This document shows, piece after piece, positions 1-7,396 of a stretch of 11,964 bases of DNA. The translations under genes and the position numbers were made by a program. Each line of letters starts with the position of its first letter. Position 1 is the stretch's first letter. The stretch comes from Fibrobacter sp. Lineage in GTDB: Bacteria; Fibrobacterota; Fibrobacteria; Fibrobacterales; Fibrobacteraceae. A model generated the notes under the pieces. That model ran no database searches. It had not been told where the DNA came from and worked only from the letters and a program-made list of their open reading frames with translations. The stretch covers positions 1 to 11,964 of the forward strand of contig JAFWRL010000028.1 of NCBI GenBank assembly GCA_017520105.1. The letters are read 5' to 3'.

Positions 1-417
1 AAGCCCAAGGACCGTTGTCACGAGAGCAAACTTAATGCCCGTCGCAAAAGCGGATGGATCATCAAGGCCCGAGGCCGCTATCACCGTGAAAGCGTTGAAA
101 ATGCCCACCACCGTACCGAGGAGGCCAAGCATTGGAGAAATAGATGCGATATTTTCGACTGTCGTAAGGCCCTTCGTGAGCGGCGAGAAAGCAAGGCCGA
201 TTTCTGTGCGGATGCTTTCCGTAATGATGTGATGGTCCGTATTGCAAGTCACTACACGGTGTATTACCTTATCCGTCAAGCGCGGCTGCACCGTTTTGTT
301 AAAGACAATTAGCGAAATCACCTTCCAGATAATAATGGCGTAACCGATAAAATTCAGTGCAACCAGGATGTAACCAATGTAACCGCCCTGTTTGACAAAG
401 TCGAGAATGAAGTTCAT
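1..417 (-). CDS. exbB: ExbB/TolQ-type proton channel subunit (3' part outside window)
   Basis: Inner-membrane channel subunit that, with ExbD, uses the proton gradient to energise TonB. The first 139 residues are visible with no stop codon. They begin MNFILDFVKQGGYIGYILVA, which leads into a first membrane helix at about residues 11-33. A cytoplasmic segment follows, then the family hallmark GLLGTVVGIFNAF at about residues 107-119, at the start of the second membrane helix. The start is firm: ATG at 417-415 overlaps the tonB stop codon by one base (TAATG), and GGGAG lies about 7 nt upstream inside tonB, so translation is probably coupled. Adjacent tonB favours ExbB over TolQ or MotA. The C-terminal helices, and probably exbD, lie beyond base 1. 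Confidence 0.9.
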   Translation of the reverse strand, partial: MNFILDFVKQGGYIGYILVALNFIGYAIIIWKVISLIVFNKTVQPRLTDKVIHRVVTCNTDHHIITESIRTEIGLAFSPLTKGLTTVENIASISPMLGLLGTVVGIFNAFTVIAASGLDDPSAFATGIKFALVTTVLGL

Positions 418-1130
418 TACGATCTCCCTGCATTAAGTTTGTACTGGATCGGAATTTCTATCCGCCAGCGTTCTTTTTCTAAAAGTTTTGGAATAGGTTG
501 AAATTTTTCCATTTTCGCTACGGCTTCCAGAGCGCTATTGTCCAAGGAAGAATAGCGGCTCGATTCTGAAACTTCAACCTGTTCAATCTTGCCATCGGCG
601 AGGATGGTAAAGCGTACACGTACCGTACCTTCCTGCTTCAGGCGCTTGGCCGTCGCAGGATAATCCTTGATTTGCTCCAGCTGCTTTTTGAGCGAACGCA
701 AGTAAGTGCGGGTCACCATTTTCACTGAATCCGCCGAAGGTTTGGGCGGTTCCTTGACCACGGGGGGTGCGGGGGGCGCTTCAACAACAGGTTCCGCAAC
801 AGCAACCGGGGCCGTTTCAGCAATCGGTTCCGGGACTGGTTCTGGTTCAGGGGGCTGTTCTTCAACCGGTTTTTCAACCACCTTCGGGATTATCTTGGCA
901 CGAACAACTTTTTTTTCGACCTTGGGAGCCTCCGGAGGAGGCGGGGGCGGAGGAGCTATATAGACGCGTTCAGCATGAATTACAGGGGCATCAGGGCGTT
1001 GTGTCGATATTTCTTCCTTCTTGAAATACGGATTTAAAAGTGCGGCGATATGGATAAGTATTGCAACGGCAAGCCCGACATAAAAGGCCTTGTTGAAAGA
1101 CAGTGCTGAATAAATCCGTTTGCGAGTCAT
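417..1130 (-). CDS. tonB: TonB energy-transducing protein
   Basis: A 237-residue periplasm-spanning protein that carries energy from ExbB/ExbD to outer-membrane receptors. The layout is classical. A short basic N-terminus (MTRKRIYS) precedes one membrane helix at about residues 15-33. A Pro/Glu/Val/Lys-rich spacer follows, with a run of seven prolines and many EP, PV and AP repeats. The C-terminal TonB domain holds YPATAKRLKQEGTVRVRF, ADGKIEQVEV, SSRYSSLDNSALEAV and a final RIEIPIQYKL strand. ATG at 1130 is chosen over an in-frame GTG at 1163, because the longer form adds a polar segment unlike TonB N-termini. The Shine-Dalgarno sequence for this ATG is weak, so the start is less certain than the identity. 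The gene lies about 110 bp after the feoB terminator and shares an upstream motif with the lipoprotein gene, suggesting its own iron-responsive promoter. Confidence 0.92.
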   Translation of the reverse strand: MTRKRIYSALSFNKAFYVGLAVAILIHIAALLNPYFKKEEISTQRPDAPVIHAERVYIAPPPPPPPEAPKVEKKVVRAKIIPKVVEKPVEEQPPEPEPVPEPIAETAPVAVAEPVVEAPPAPPVVKEPPKPSADSVKMVTRTYLRSLKKQLEQIKDYPATAKRLKQEGTVRVRFTILADGKIEQVEVSESSRYSSLDNSALEAVAKMEKFQPIPKLLEKERWRIEIPIQYKLNAGRS

Positions 1131-1170
1131 TTTCGTTTCACTTTTACGTTCACATTGGGGCACAAAAAAA

Positions 1171-1236
1171 TAACTCCAAACGGGTCTCTTTTTCTACTCT
1201 AAACGGTTTTAAAACAATCCAATTAGACAAGGTTAA
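1171..1236 (-). promoter_or_regulatory. Candidate tonB regulatory region: phased TTTGGAGT-like repeats and TTAG...TAA inverted repeat
   Basis: Read on the minus strand, a 14-bp imperfect inverted repeat (TTAACCTTGTCTAA, 1223-1236) is followed directly by three 10-bp blocks: ATTGGATTGT, TTTAAAACCG and TTTAGAGTAG (1194-1223). After a 13-nt gap comes TTTGGAGTTA (1171-1180). The 30-bp segment 1193-1222 matches 23 of 30 bases, ungapped, with 7363-7392 upstream of the lipoprotein gene, at nearly the same distance from the start codon. I see no convincing -35/-10 pair here. The blocks could be protein-binding sites or part of a transcribed leader. Confidence 0.55.
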
Positions 1237-1240
1237 CTTT

Positions 1241-1282
1241 TTTATATAAAACAAGTATGGCGCACCGTTCGGCACGCCATAC
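1241..1282 (-). terminator. Rho-independent terminator of the receptor-feoAB group
   Basis: On the minus strand an inverted repeat with arms GTATGGCG and CGCCATAC (1255-1282) can be extended inward by two G-U and two G-C pairs to a stem of about 12 bp with a small loop. It is followed by the T-rich tail TTGTTTTATAT. It starts about 35 nt after the feoB stop codon, where the operon would be expected to end, and directly precedes the tonB upstream region. Confidence 0.85.
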
Positions 1283-1316
1283 CCGCTTCTATTGTAGTCT
1301 GGGTTTTAGAAGATTT

Positions 1317-3347
1317 TTAAAGCAGCCACAATGCTATGTGATAAACGATAAACGCAAGTCCTAGCGAAATTGCAAAGTAATACCCTGTAATAGTAAGCAA
1401 CCATTTGAGAGAATGCGTTTCGCGATATGTTGTACCCATCGCAAGGACACAAGGGATATTGAACATCGAGGCAAAAATGAACGCGAGAGCTTCAGGAAGC
1501 GAAACCACAGCACGCATCATTTCGCCAAGATTCGCACCGGCAGCATTGCGAGAAACAAGCGAGAACGCGTCATTTGTACTTGCAAAAACAACGCTCATCA
1601 CACCAAGCGACGCTTCCTTGCTAAAAACACCGCCTAAGTACGAGATAAACAGTTGCCAACGCATACCGAAAATCTGCGTAAACGGTTCAATCGCGTTTCC
1701 AATCGTGTAAAGAACGCTATGTTCTACATTGCCGTCTTTCGAATACGAAACAAGCCAGAAGATGAAGGACACTACCCAAATCACAAGAATCGCTTTCTTG
1801 AAAACCGCCCAAACATTGCGGGCCACCGTCTTCATTAAAATTTTCCAATGTGGTTTGTGATACGGCGGAAGTTCCATAATCATGCCAACGCGTTCTTTTA
1901 CAGGCATCAATTTGTTTCCGAACAATTTTGACGAAAGCCAGAACGATGCAAAAATTAACGCCACGTAAATCAAGCCAAACAACGGAGCTGCAGAACCAAA
2001 GAAAACCGAAGCAAGGAACAACACTACGGCAACTTTTGAGCCGCACGGAATCGACCACAAAAGCACCATTGCAAACAAGCGCTGTCCACGTGTATCCAAA
2101 ACACGGGTACCGCAAACGGCACCACCCGTACAAGCAAGCCCCGAAACCAATGGCATAAACGCTTTACCATGCAAACCAAGTCGTGAAAGCCATGAATCGA
2201 ACACGTACGAAGACCTAGCCAAATAGCCCGTATCTTCCATCAAGCCAAACGTCACAAGAATGGCAAAGACAAAGCTCATCATGGCTACAGTCACGGCAAG
2301 ACCGCCAATAACAACGCCATTGATAAACGATGCTACAGAAGGCCACCAGCCAAGCTTTTCACACACCTGGATTACAAACGGTTCTGCAATATGCTGGAAT
2401 CCAAAACTACCTGCAATAACCGGGACTGCAATCATCATGCTCACCGCAAGCGTAAACACCAAAATAAAGAAAGCGACAAACTTTCCCCAAATGCGGTGCG
2501 TCGCAATTTTATCAAAGCGCGAAAGCGACATAGCCTTTTCGCAACTGGAAGACGCATCTCTGAGAACCTCGGAAACAAAGCGGTACTTCGCCTCGCCGGT
2601 CAAAAGGCCGCCATCAGTTCCTTCAGAGTCAAGAATCTCCTTGATTTCATTCCAATGTTCCGGCGTCACTGCCGCTTCAACTTCCGAGCGCACAAGCGAA
2701 TCATTTTCCAAGAGTTTTGACGCCATCCAGAACTTTTCACGATTGCCAAATTTCATGTTTGCAATCAAATTTTCAAGCTTTTTCAGATTCGCAACGCCAG
2801 CTTTATCGCCTTCACGTTCTACAATATCACGGATTTTATCCGACGAAATCGTCGCTTTCTTTTCAATCGCCCGATTCAGCGTTTCAAAGAATTTCGGATA
2901 GCCATCCAAATCCGATGCGGTAAAGCCCAGCACCGGAATGTCCAAAAGCTTTTCGATTTTTTCAACGTCAATCTTCTTGCCTTTTTGCTCAGCGACATCC
3001 ATCATGTTGAGCACAAGCATCACCGGACTTTTCACGCCCGCAAAATCGGCCAGCATGTAAAGGCTACGTTCAAGCTGAGCCGCATCGACAATAATGCATA
3101 CAAGGTCTGCGTACCCATGCTCAATGTATGTACGTGTCACAACTTCTTCGGCAGAGTTTGCAGTAAGTCCATAACTCCCCGGCAAATCGACAACGCGGTA
3201 AAGTTCCTCGCCCTGTGTAAAAAAACCTTCCGCCCGTTCCACCGTTTTTCCGGGCCAGTTGCCCACATGCTGATGCGAACCCGTTAAAGCATTGAAAAGC
3301 GTCGATTTACCGGAATTCGGCTGACCAAGCAAAGCTATCGTTCTCAT
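1317..3347 (-). CDS. feoB: FeoB, Fe(II) transporter with N-terminal GTPase domain (variant membrane motif)
   Basis: Inner-membrane ferrous iron transporter of 676 residues, about 100 shorter than E. coli FeoB. The G domain has G1 GQPNSGKST (8-16), the switch-I threonine T35 in NWPGKTVE, G3 DLPG (54-57) and G4 NMMD (114-117). A helical GDI-like segment spans about 150-280. From about residue 288 there are multiple membrane helices with the two gate halves. The first gate half contains AFMPLVSGLACTGGAVCGTR (396-415) and the second contains GGVFSKEASLGVMSVVFA (572-589). The conserved membrane cysteine, C406, is kept, but the usual C-N-V-P-A following it reads C-T-G-G-A. A second cysteine site, SIPCGSK, lies at 432-438. 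The start codon overlaps the feoA stop (ATGA), so the two are probably co-translated. Family assignment is secure; iron specificity follows from family and context. Confidence 0.95.
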   Translation of the reverse strand: MRTIALLGQPNSGKSTLFNALTGSHQHVGNWPGKTVERAEGFFTQGEELYRVVDLPGSYGLTANSAEEVVTRTYIEHGYADLVCIIVDAAQLERSLYMLADFAGVKSPVMLVLNMMDVAEQKGKKIDVEKIEKLLDIPVLGFTASDLDGYPKFFETLNRAIEKKATISSDKIRDIVEREGDKAGVANLKKLENLIANMKFGNREKFWMASKLLENDSLVRSEVEAAVTPEHWNEIKEILDSEGTDGGLLTGEAKYRFVSEVLRDASSSCEKAMSLSRFDKIATHRIWGKFVAFFILVFTLAVSMMIAVPVIAGSFGFQHIAEPFVIQVCEKLGWWPSVASFINGVVIGGLAVTVAMMSFVFAILVTFGLMEDTGYLARSSYVFDSWLSRLGLHGKAFMPLVSGLACTGGAVCGTRVLDTRGQRLFAMVLLWSIPCGSKVAVVLFLASVFFGSAAPLFGLIYVALIFASFWLSSKLFGNKLMPVKERVGMIMELPPYHKPHWKILMKTVARNVWAVFKKAILVIWVVSFIFWLVSYSKDGNVEHSVLYTIGNAIEPFTQIFGMRWQLFISYLGGVFSKEASLGVMSVVFASTNDAFSLVSRNAAGANLGEMMRAVVSLPEALAFIFASMFNIPCVLAMGTTYRETHSLKWLLTITGYYFAISLGLAFIVYHIALWLL

Positions 3348-3565
3348 GCTATAGCCACCTCAATTTGAGAGCATTCCTTGCGGTTTATCGCAATCATCGT
3401 ATCGTGCGAATACACAAGAATCGGGGATCGTCCATCGTTTTGCAGCACCAAAAACTGGCTACTCGGCGGAAGCCCCATCGATACGACACGAGAAACAAAA
3501 CGGGAATCCCCATTAATTTTATGAATCAAGCCTTTCTGATTTTCCTTCATTTCCGTCAAACACAT
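3344..3565 (-). CDS. feoA: FeoA, small SH3-like partner of FeoB
   Basis: A 73-residue cytoplasmic protein of normal FeoA length. Family features include an early turn KGLIHKINGD, the hallmark RVVSMGLPPSSQFLVLQN (residues 26-43), a middle strand SPILVYSHDTMIAINRKEC, and a C-terminal strand QIEVAIA. FeoA proteins fold as an SH3-like barrel and support FeoB-mediated Fe(II) uptake. The start has a strong AAGGAG about 10 nt upstream, in the 15-nt gap after the receptor stop codon. The stop overlaps feoB by 4 bp. The tight spacing places it in one transcript with the receptor and feoB. Confidence 0.93.
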   Translation of the reverse strand: MCLTEMKENQKGLIHKINGDSRFVSRVVSMGLPPSSQFLVLQNDGRSPILVYSHDTMIAINRKECSQIEVAIA

Positions 3566-3580
3566 TCTTACAAACTCCTT

Positions 3581-5863
3581 CTATCTAAAACTGTAGCGAA
3601 TCTTCGTCGCAAAAATTCTACCGGGCTTGCTTTCGCCAAACTTGTCATACGAGCGAGCATCTGCCAAATTATCGACTTCAAAGCTCCAGCCAAGTTTATT
3701 ATCCCAAATCGAATATTCAATGCCAATATCTTGCGTAAACGAAGATTCAATTTTCCTCGTTTGGCGTGAGCTGATTTTCCAGCCATAGAAATATTCATCC
3801 GTATAATTTGCAGACCACCAGACTTTCAAGAAATCTTCCTTGCTAAACAAATCGCCGATATGAAATTCTGCGAGGTAGTTCATAAAAAAACGTGGGATAT
3901 TTGGAACAATCGCATTTTTTGGAACACCCTGTTTTGCATTGTATTTTACATTACGTAAATCCTGGAATGTCCAGTTTGTCCCCAACAAAACCCACTCATT
4001 TACATCCAACTTTACATCACCTTCGTAACCCCAGCTGCGAATCGGATTCATATTAAAGTAGGGAATCGACATTTGCGATGAACTCATATAATGAATTCTA
4101 TTCTTGTAGTACGAATAAAAAACATCACCGTCAAAGCGGAGTCTTGTTACAAACGGCAGTTCCTGCAAATCCACAGAAATTCCAAAATTAAAATTATCCG
4201 CTTCTTCAGGCTTGAGGTTTATCGCAGCACTCACACGAAGGCCGTCACCAAAAAGTTCTTCGGGAGTTGGCAAACGCACCGCATGTTGATACGAGGCCTT
4301 CAGAGAAAGTGATTTTGCAATTTTGAACATCAAATTTTCATCATAGCTGTAATCCGTGTAATCATTGGATTCTACCGCAGGATCTACAAGGACGCTCGTT
4401 GGCATATTTGAAATTTTTGCATTCAAAAAGTGGAATTTGAAGCCCGCAAGATTCTGGATTCGAGAATTCCAAAAAAGATTTTCAAGCGACACTCCTGTAG
4501 TCACAGAAAACATTTCACCCGGAAGGCCTGCCGTATTGAATCCAGCTTTTTCCGAACCAATATCGTCTTCAGGATTTTCCCTGTGATATCTGAGGAGCGT
4601 ATTCAAATAAACAAACTGATTCTTTGCATATTGATAATCAAAATTCAACAAGTTATTAAAATCATAAATTTCAACAGTGCGGAGTCTCGGAAGCCCCATA
4701 GACGTAAGTTCGCCTACATTTTTCTTTGCGACATCGCAGCTAAACCAGTTGCGGCAATGAACACGGCTTGTATCGATTATTTTGTTCTCTGCAAAACCAA
4801 ATGAAAAATAGTCGCCGAAATTCAAATTCTTGGCAATAAAGTTTTTCTTGTCAAGACCAAGTGAAACACCGAAATTGTAGCCTTCGGATGTTGTTTCCTT
4901 AATACGATATTCGATGCCCTGAATTTCCTTGTCAAACGCACCGAAGCTAGCACTAAGCGAAACTTTATCAAACCAGGCATTCATTAAATTTGCGAAAGCC
5001 TGCACATTGTAGGATGTATAATGGTCGTGATCGCGAACGACACTCGTATCCTTGCCCGTAGAACTTTTCATATACGGCGAAGTGAATTCATAATCGTTAT
5101 CGGAATGGTTAAAATATCCCGATACGCCAATTTCAAGGCTTGTCGCACCCACAATGCTGTCTATCAAATGGCTTGCACTGACCGACGCTTTGTGCGTATT
5201 GAAACTTGAAAAACTGTAAGATGCGTCAATTGAATTTGCTGGACGCTTCTTGGTTACAATATTAATGGCTCCGCCCGCGCCGTCTGTTGCAAAACGTGCA
5301 GGAATATAGCCTTTATAAACTTCAATATCCGCAATTTGGTCGATAGGAATATCGTCGAGTCCCAAATTTCCCTGCGTCTCGACAGGTACGCCGTTGACAA
5401 GCACCTTGATGTTCTTGCCTTCCATGCCGCGAATGTTTATTTTGCCTTCGCTGCCCATTCCGCCAGACTTGCGCACTTTCACGCCAGATGCGGAATTAAT
5501 CGCCTTGGAAATGCTCTTGCTTGTATTCTGCAATTCGGCGGCATCAATCGTAGAAACAGTTTCGACCTGTTTCGCAATTGCAGCCTGCTCCGCTTCCGAT
5601 TCCGTCTCGACCGAAAGCAAATCCAGCTTCGTCACATCTTCGGAACTTGCAAATGTACTTGCGACACCGTTCACCGTAGCATTATCGCGAGCGTCGGGCG
5701 CATTAGCATTACCATTGGCACCGTCATTCGTCGCAGAACTTTCCACAATCGGTTCATCAAAATCTTCGAACGAAGTAACTTCGTCATCCTGCGCATAAGC
5801 AGAAACAACGGCAAATGCCGCAAAAGCGGCAAAAACAATATTTTTCATTTTACGCAAATTCAT
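3581..5863 (-). CDS. TonB-dependent outer-membrane receptor, probably for a ferric chelate
   Basis: A 760-residue outer-membrane gated channel. A signal peptide (KNIVFAAFAAFAVVSAYA) probably ends after residue 24 (AYA|Q). An acidic, Asn/Ala/Ser-rich extension of about 75 residues precedes the plug domain (about 98-206), which shows ETVSTIDAAELQ, INIRGMEGKNIKVLVNGVPV, IEVYKGYIPARFATDGAGGA and INIVTKK. The rest is a beta-barrel with alternating aromatic strands, ending in IRYSFR, typical of outer-membrane C-termini. A CRNWFSC pair may form a disulfide in an outer loop. I cannot point to a clear TonB box. The substrate cannot be read from sequence; co-transcription with feoAB, and the TonB and ABC neighbours, point to iron or another metal complex. 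No Shine-Dalgarno sequence precedes the start, where a TIR-bounded repeat ends 13 nt upstream. An alternative ATG is codon 6. Confidence 0.93.
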   Translation of the reverse strand: MNLRKMKNIVFAAFAAFAVVSAYAQDDEVTSFEDFDEPIVESSATNDGANGNANAPDARDNATVNGVASTFASSEDVTKLDLLSVETESEAEQAAIAKQVETVSTIDAAELQNTSKSISKAINSASGVKVRKSGGMGSEGKINIRGMEGKNIKVLVNGVPVETQGNLGLDDIPIDQIADIEVYKGYIPARFATDGAGGAINIVTKKRPANSIDASYSFSSFNTHKASVSASHLIDSIVGATSLEIGVSGYFNHSDNDYEFTSPYMKSSTGKDTSVVRDHDHYTSYNVQAFANLMNAWFDKVSLSASFGAFDKEIQGIEYRIKETTSEGYNFGVSLGLDKKNFIAKNLNFGDYFSFGFAENKIIDTSRVHCRNWFSCDVAKKNVGELTSMGLPRLRTVEIYDFNNLLNFDYQYAKNQFVYLNTLLRYHRENPEDDIGSEKAGFNTAGLPGEMFSVTTGVSLENLFWNSRIQNLAGFKFHFLNAKISNMPTSVLVDPAVESNDYTDYSYDENLMFKIAKSLSLKASYQHAVRLPTPEELFGDGLRVSAAINLKPEEADNFNFGISVDLQELPFVTRLRFDGDVFYSYYKNRIHYMSSSQMSIPYFNMNPIRSWGYEGDVKLDVNEWVLLGTNWTFQDLRNVKYNAKQGVPKNAIVPNIPRFFMNYLAEFHIGDLFSKEDFLKVWWSANYTDEYFYGWKISSRQTRKIESSFTQDIGIEYSIWDNKLGWSFEVDNLADARSYDKFGESKPGRIFATKIRYSFR

Positions 5864-5876
5864 ATTCTACACGAAT

Positions 5877-6091
5877 CGTCATTCTGAGCCTATAAAGGCG
5901 ATATACGACACTAGCCACTTAAGTGGCTTAGTGGAGTTATGCCCTTTGGGTAAGAATCCAGGGCATTACTCTCAACTTTAAAATGCACTGGATGAGGGCT
6001 ATAAGCCTCTTCTCATTGACTCGGTCATGTCCATGCAAGCATGTCCACGACACTCGTCTTTAGAGAAGTCTTCGTTTCACTCAGGATGACG
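5877..6091. repeat. 215-bp intergenic element with 12-bp terminal inverted repeats (MITE-like or REP-like)
   Basis: The element is bounded by CGTCATTCTGAG (5877-5888) and CTCAGGATGACG (6080-6091), inverted copies matching at 11 of 12 bases. It fills almost the whole gap between the lipoprotein stop codon (8 nt away) and the receptor start codon (13 nt away). Inside are a perfect 16-bp palindrome AGCCACTTAAGTGGCT (5913-5928), an ATGCCCT/AGGGCAT inverted repeat (5939-5966), GGCT-ATA-AGCC, CATGC-AA-GCATG, and two CATGTCC copies. It holds no plausible gene. No target-site duplication is evident. It is either a non-autonomous mobile element or a dispersed structured repeat; transcribed, it would fold into several hairpins. 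Confidence 0.6.
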
Positions 6092-6099
6092 TAGAGGGT

Positions 6100-7296
6100 T
6101 TACTTCAGCGGTACAATCCACATCGGAATTTGTTCCGCCTTGGCAATCTTCTTGGCTTTATCCGTCTTCGGATCATAGCGGAAGTAGGCGTTGCCATCTT
6201 TTTCCGTAGAAACCGCAAAGATTACCTTGCCATCTTCCTCGACATACTTGCCGTAACTAGCCCAGCTCGAAGAATAATCAATCGGGAGAGCCTTCATCTT
6301 TTTCTTTGCAAGGTCAATTTTCACCGGCTTGCAAGTATGATCATGGTAGCTTTCCGCATCAAGCCAGCCCTTTTCCAAATCCTTCATCACGTTCAAGAAA
6401 GAATAGACGTAGCCTTCGCTCGGATTAGTTGACGGTGCGAGATATTTGAAAACATCTTTCTTGGTAATTCCGTCAATAGCCACTTCCTTGCTCACAAGCC
6501 AAGCGTAATCCTTGTCAAACTTGGTTTCGCCCACTTTGATACGGAGATATCCGTCAACTTGTCCGGGAGCATAGCCCCAAGAAGCGTTACTGTAGCAATA
6601 AATATAACCATCAAGTACTGTAAACGCTTGATTCTGTGAATCGTCCAAAGAACCCACCGCAGCGATGCGGTCGTCCGTGGCAACAGCAACGACTTTATCC
6701 TTCTTGACATCGATAATGGCGACTTCAGCTTGATCACCCGTGCGGTATTCATCTTGATTTTGGATGAGGCCTACATAAAGACGATTATCGACAATCACGC
6801 CCGTGCCAGGGCTTACCACATACGCATTCTTGTTCTTGTACTTGGAAAGGTCTATGGCTCCCGTTTTCTTCATCGTTTTAGGATTGATGATAAGTAGGGA
6901 ATCCATCATACCACCGACATAAGCCTTTTCTTTGTTTACAAAATAAATATGATTCGCCCAAACTCCAGAAAGAGAAAGTTCAGCAGTCTTTTGGCCAAGT
7001 TTATTATTTTCGCCAAGGCTGTAGCGGGCTATAGAACCCACATCCAAATCAGCGATAAACAAGGCATTATCATAATACACAACGCCTGCACGCGTACCGA
7101 CTTCAACAAAGTCCTTACCCAAATCATCCGTGTGGTCCAAAGACATCGTGCCGATAAACATCGTTTCGCCGGTCGAAATGGAAGTCGCAAATTCACGCTT
7201 GTAATCGTCGTCATCCGATGCCGAAGACGAAGAATCGTTACCGCATGCAGCAAAAAGGCTCGCTGCAAAAGTAAGTGCAATCAGTTTTTTGTTCAT
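6100..7296 (-). CDS. Predicted lipoprotein, beta-propeller-like, iron-island accessory protein
   Basis: A 398-residue exported lipoprotein of unknown exact function. The signal sequence MNKKLIALTFAASLFAAC ends in a lipobox with C18 as the modified residue, followed by a Ser/Asp linker (CGNDSSSSASDDDD). The mature part has repeating strand-turn units such as VVYYDNALFIADL, ANHIYFVNKEKAYVGG, SLLIINPKTMKKTGAIDL, NRLYVGLIQNQ and EVAIIDVKKDKVVAVATDD. This is the pattern of a seven- or eight-bladed propeller like YncE or DUF4374 proteins, which often sit next to TonB-dependent receptors. That family link is my judgement of the pattern, not a confirmed match. The start is well supported by AGGAG 7 nt upstream. 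It is the first gene of the leftward group and probably binds or hands over the receptor's substrate, or helps release iron from it. Confidence 0.8.
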   Translation of the reverse strand: MNKKLIALTFAASLFAACGNDSSSSASDDDDYKREFATSISTGETMFIGTMSLDHTDDLGKDFVEVGTRAGVVYYDNALFIADLDVGSIARYSLGENNKLGQKTAELSLSGVWANHIYFVNKEKAYVGGMMDSLLIINPKTMKKTGAIDLSKYKNKNAYVVSPGTGVIVDNRLYVGLIQNQDEYRTGDQAEVAIIDVKKDKVVAVATDDRIAAVGSLDDSQNQAFTVLDGYIYCYSNASWGYAPGQVDGYLRIKVGETKFDKDYAWLVSKEVAIDGITKKDVFKYLAPSTNPSEGYVYSFLNVMKDLEKGWLDAESYHDHTCKPVKIDLAKKKMKALPIDYSSSWASYGKYVEEDGKVIFAVSTEKDGNAYFRYDPKTDKAKKIAKAEQIPMWIVPLK

Positions 7297-7343
7297 ACAA
7301 GACTCCTAGTGTTATACACCTTTCAAGTTTTGCCCGCATTTTA

Positions 7344-7393
7344 GAAATCCAAAAAGGCTCTCTCAACTCCAAATGGACTCAAACCAATCCAAA
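7344..7393 (-). promoter_or_regulatory. Phased TTTGG-type direct repeats upstream of the lipoprotein gene
   Basis: On the minus strand, five consecutive 10-bp blocks read TTTGGATTGG (7384-7393), TTTGAGTCCA (7374-7383), TTTGGAGTTG (7364-7373), AGAGAGCCTT (7354-7363) and TTTGGATTTC (7344-7353). Four of the five begin TTTG in exact 10-bp register. The segment 7363-7392 matches the tonB upstream segment 1193-1222 at 23 of 30 bases. The repeats lie downstream of the predicted promoter, so they may be transcribed leader or activator/repressor sites on one face of the helix. Confidence 0.55.
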
Positions 7394-7396
7394 AAG

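Noticed and set aside
920..960. G-rich run on the plus strand that could suggest a G-quadruplex
   Set aside because: It is the complement of the seven-proline stretch of tonB and is explained by coding.
706..1024. Gly/Ser-rich and Gln-rich open frames on the plus strand
   Set aside because: They are antisense to the Pro-rich spacer of tonB; proline codons read backwards give glycine-rich frames. No start signals or family features.
1131..1163. In-frame GTG start that would lengthen TonB by 11 residues
   Set aside because: The extension is polar and charged and precedes a normal TonB N-terminus; ATG at 1130 fits better, though its ribosome-binding site is weak.
5877..6091. Terminator between the lipoprotein and receptor genes
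   Set aside because: Its hairpins lack a following T-run on the minus strand, so intrinsic termination is not supported, although attenuation is possible.
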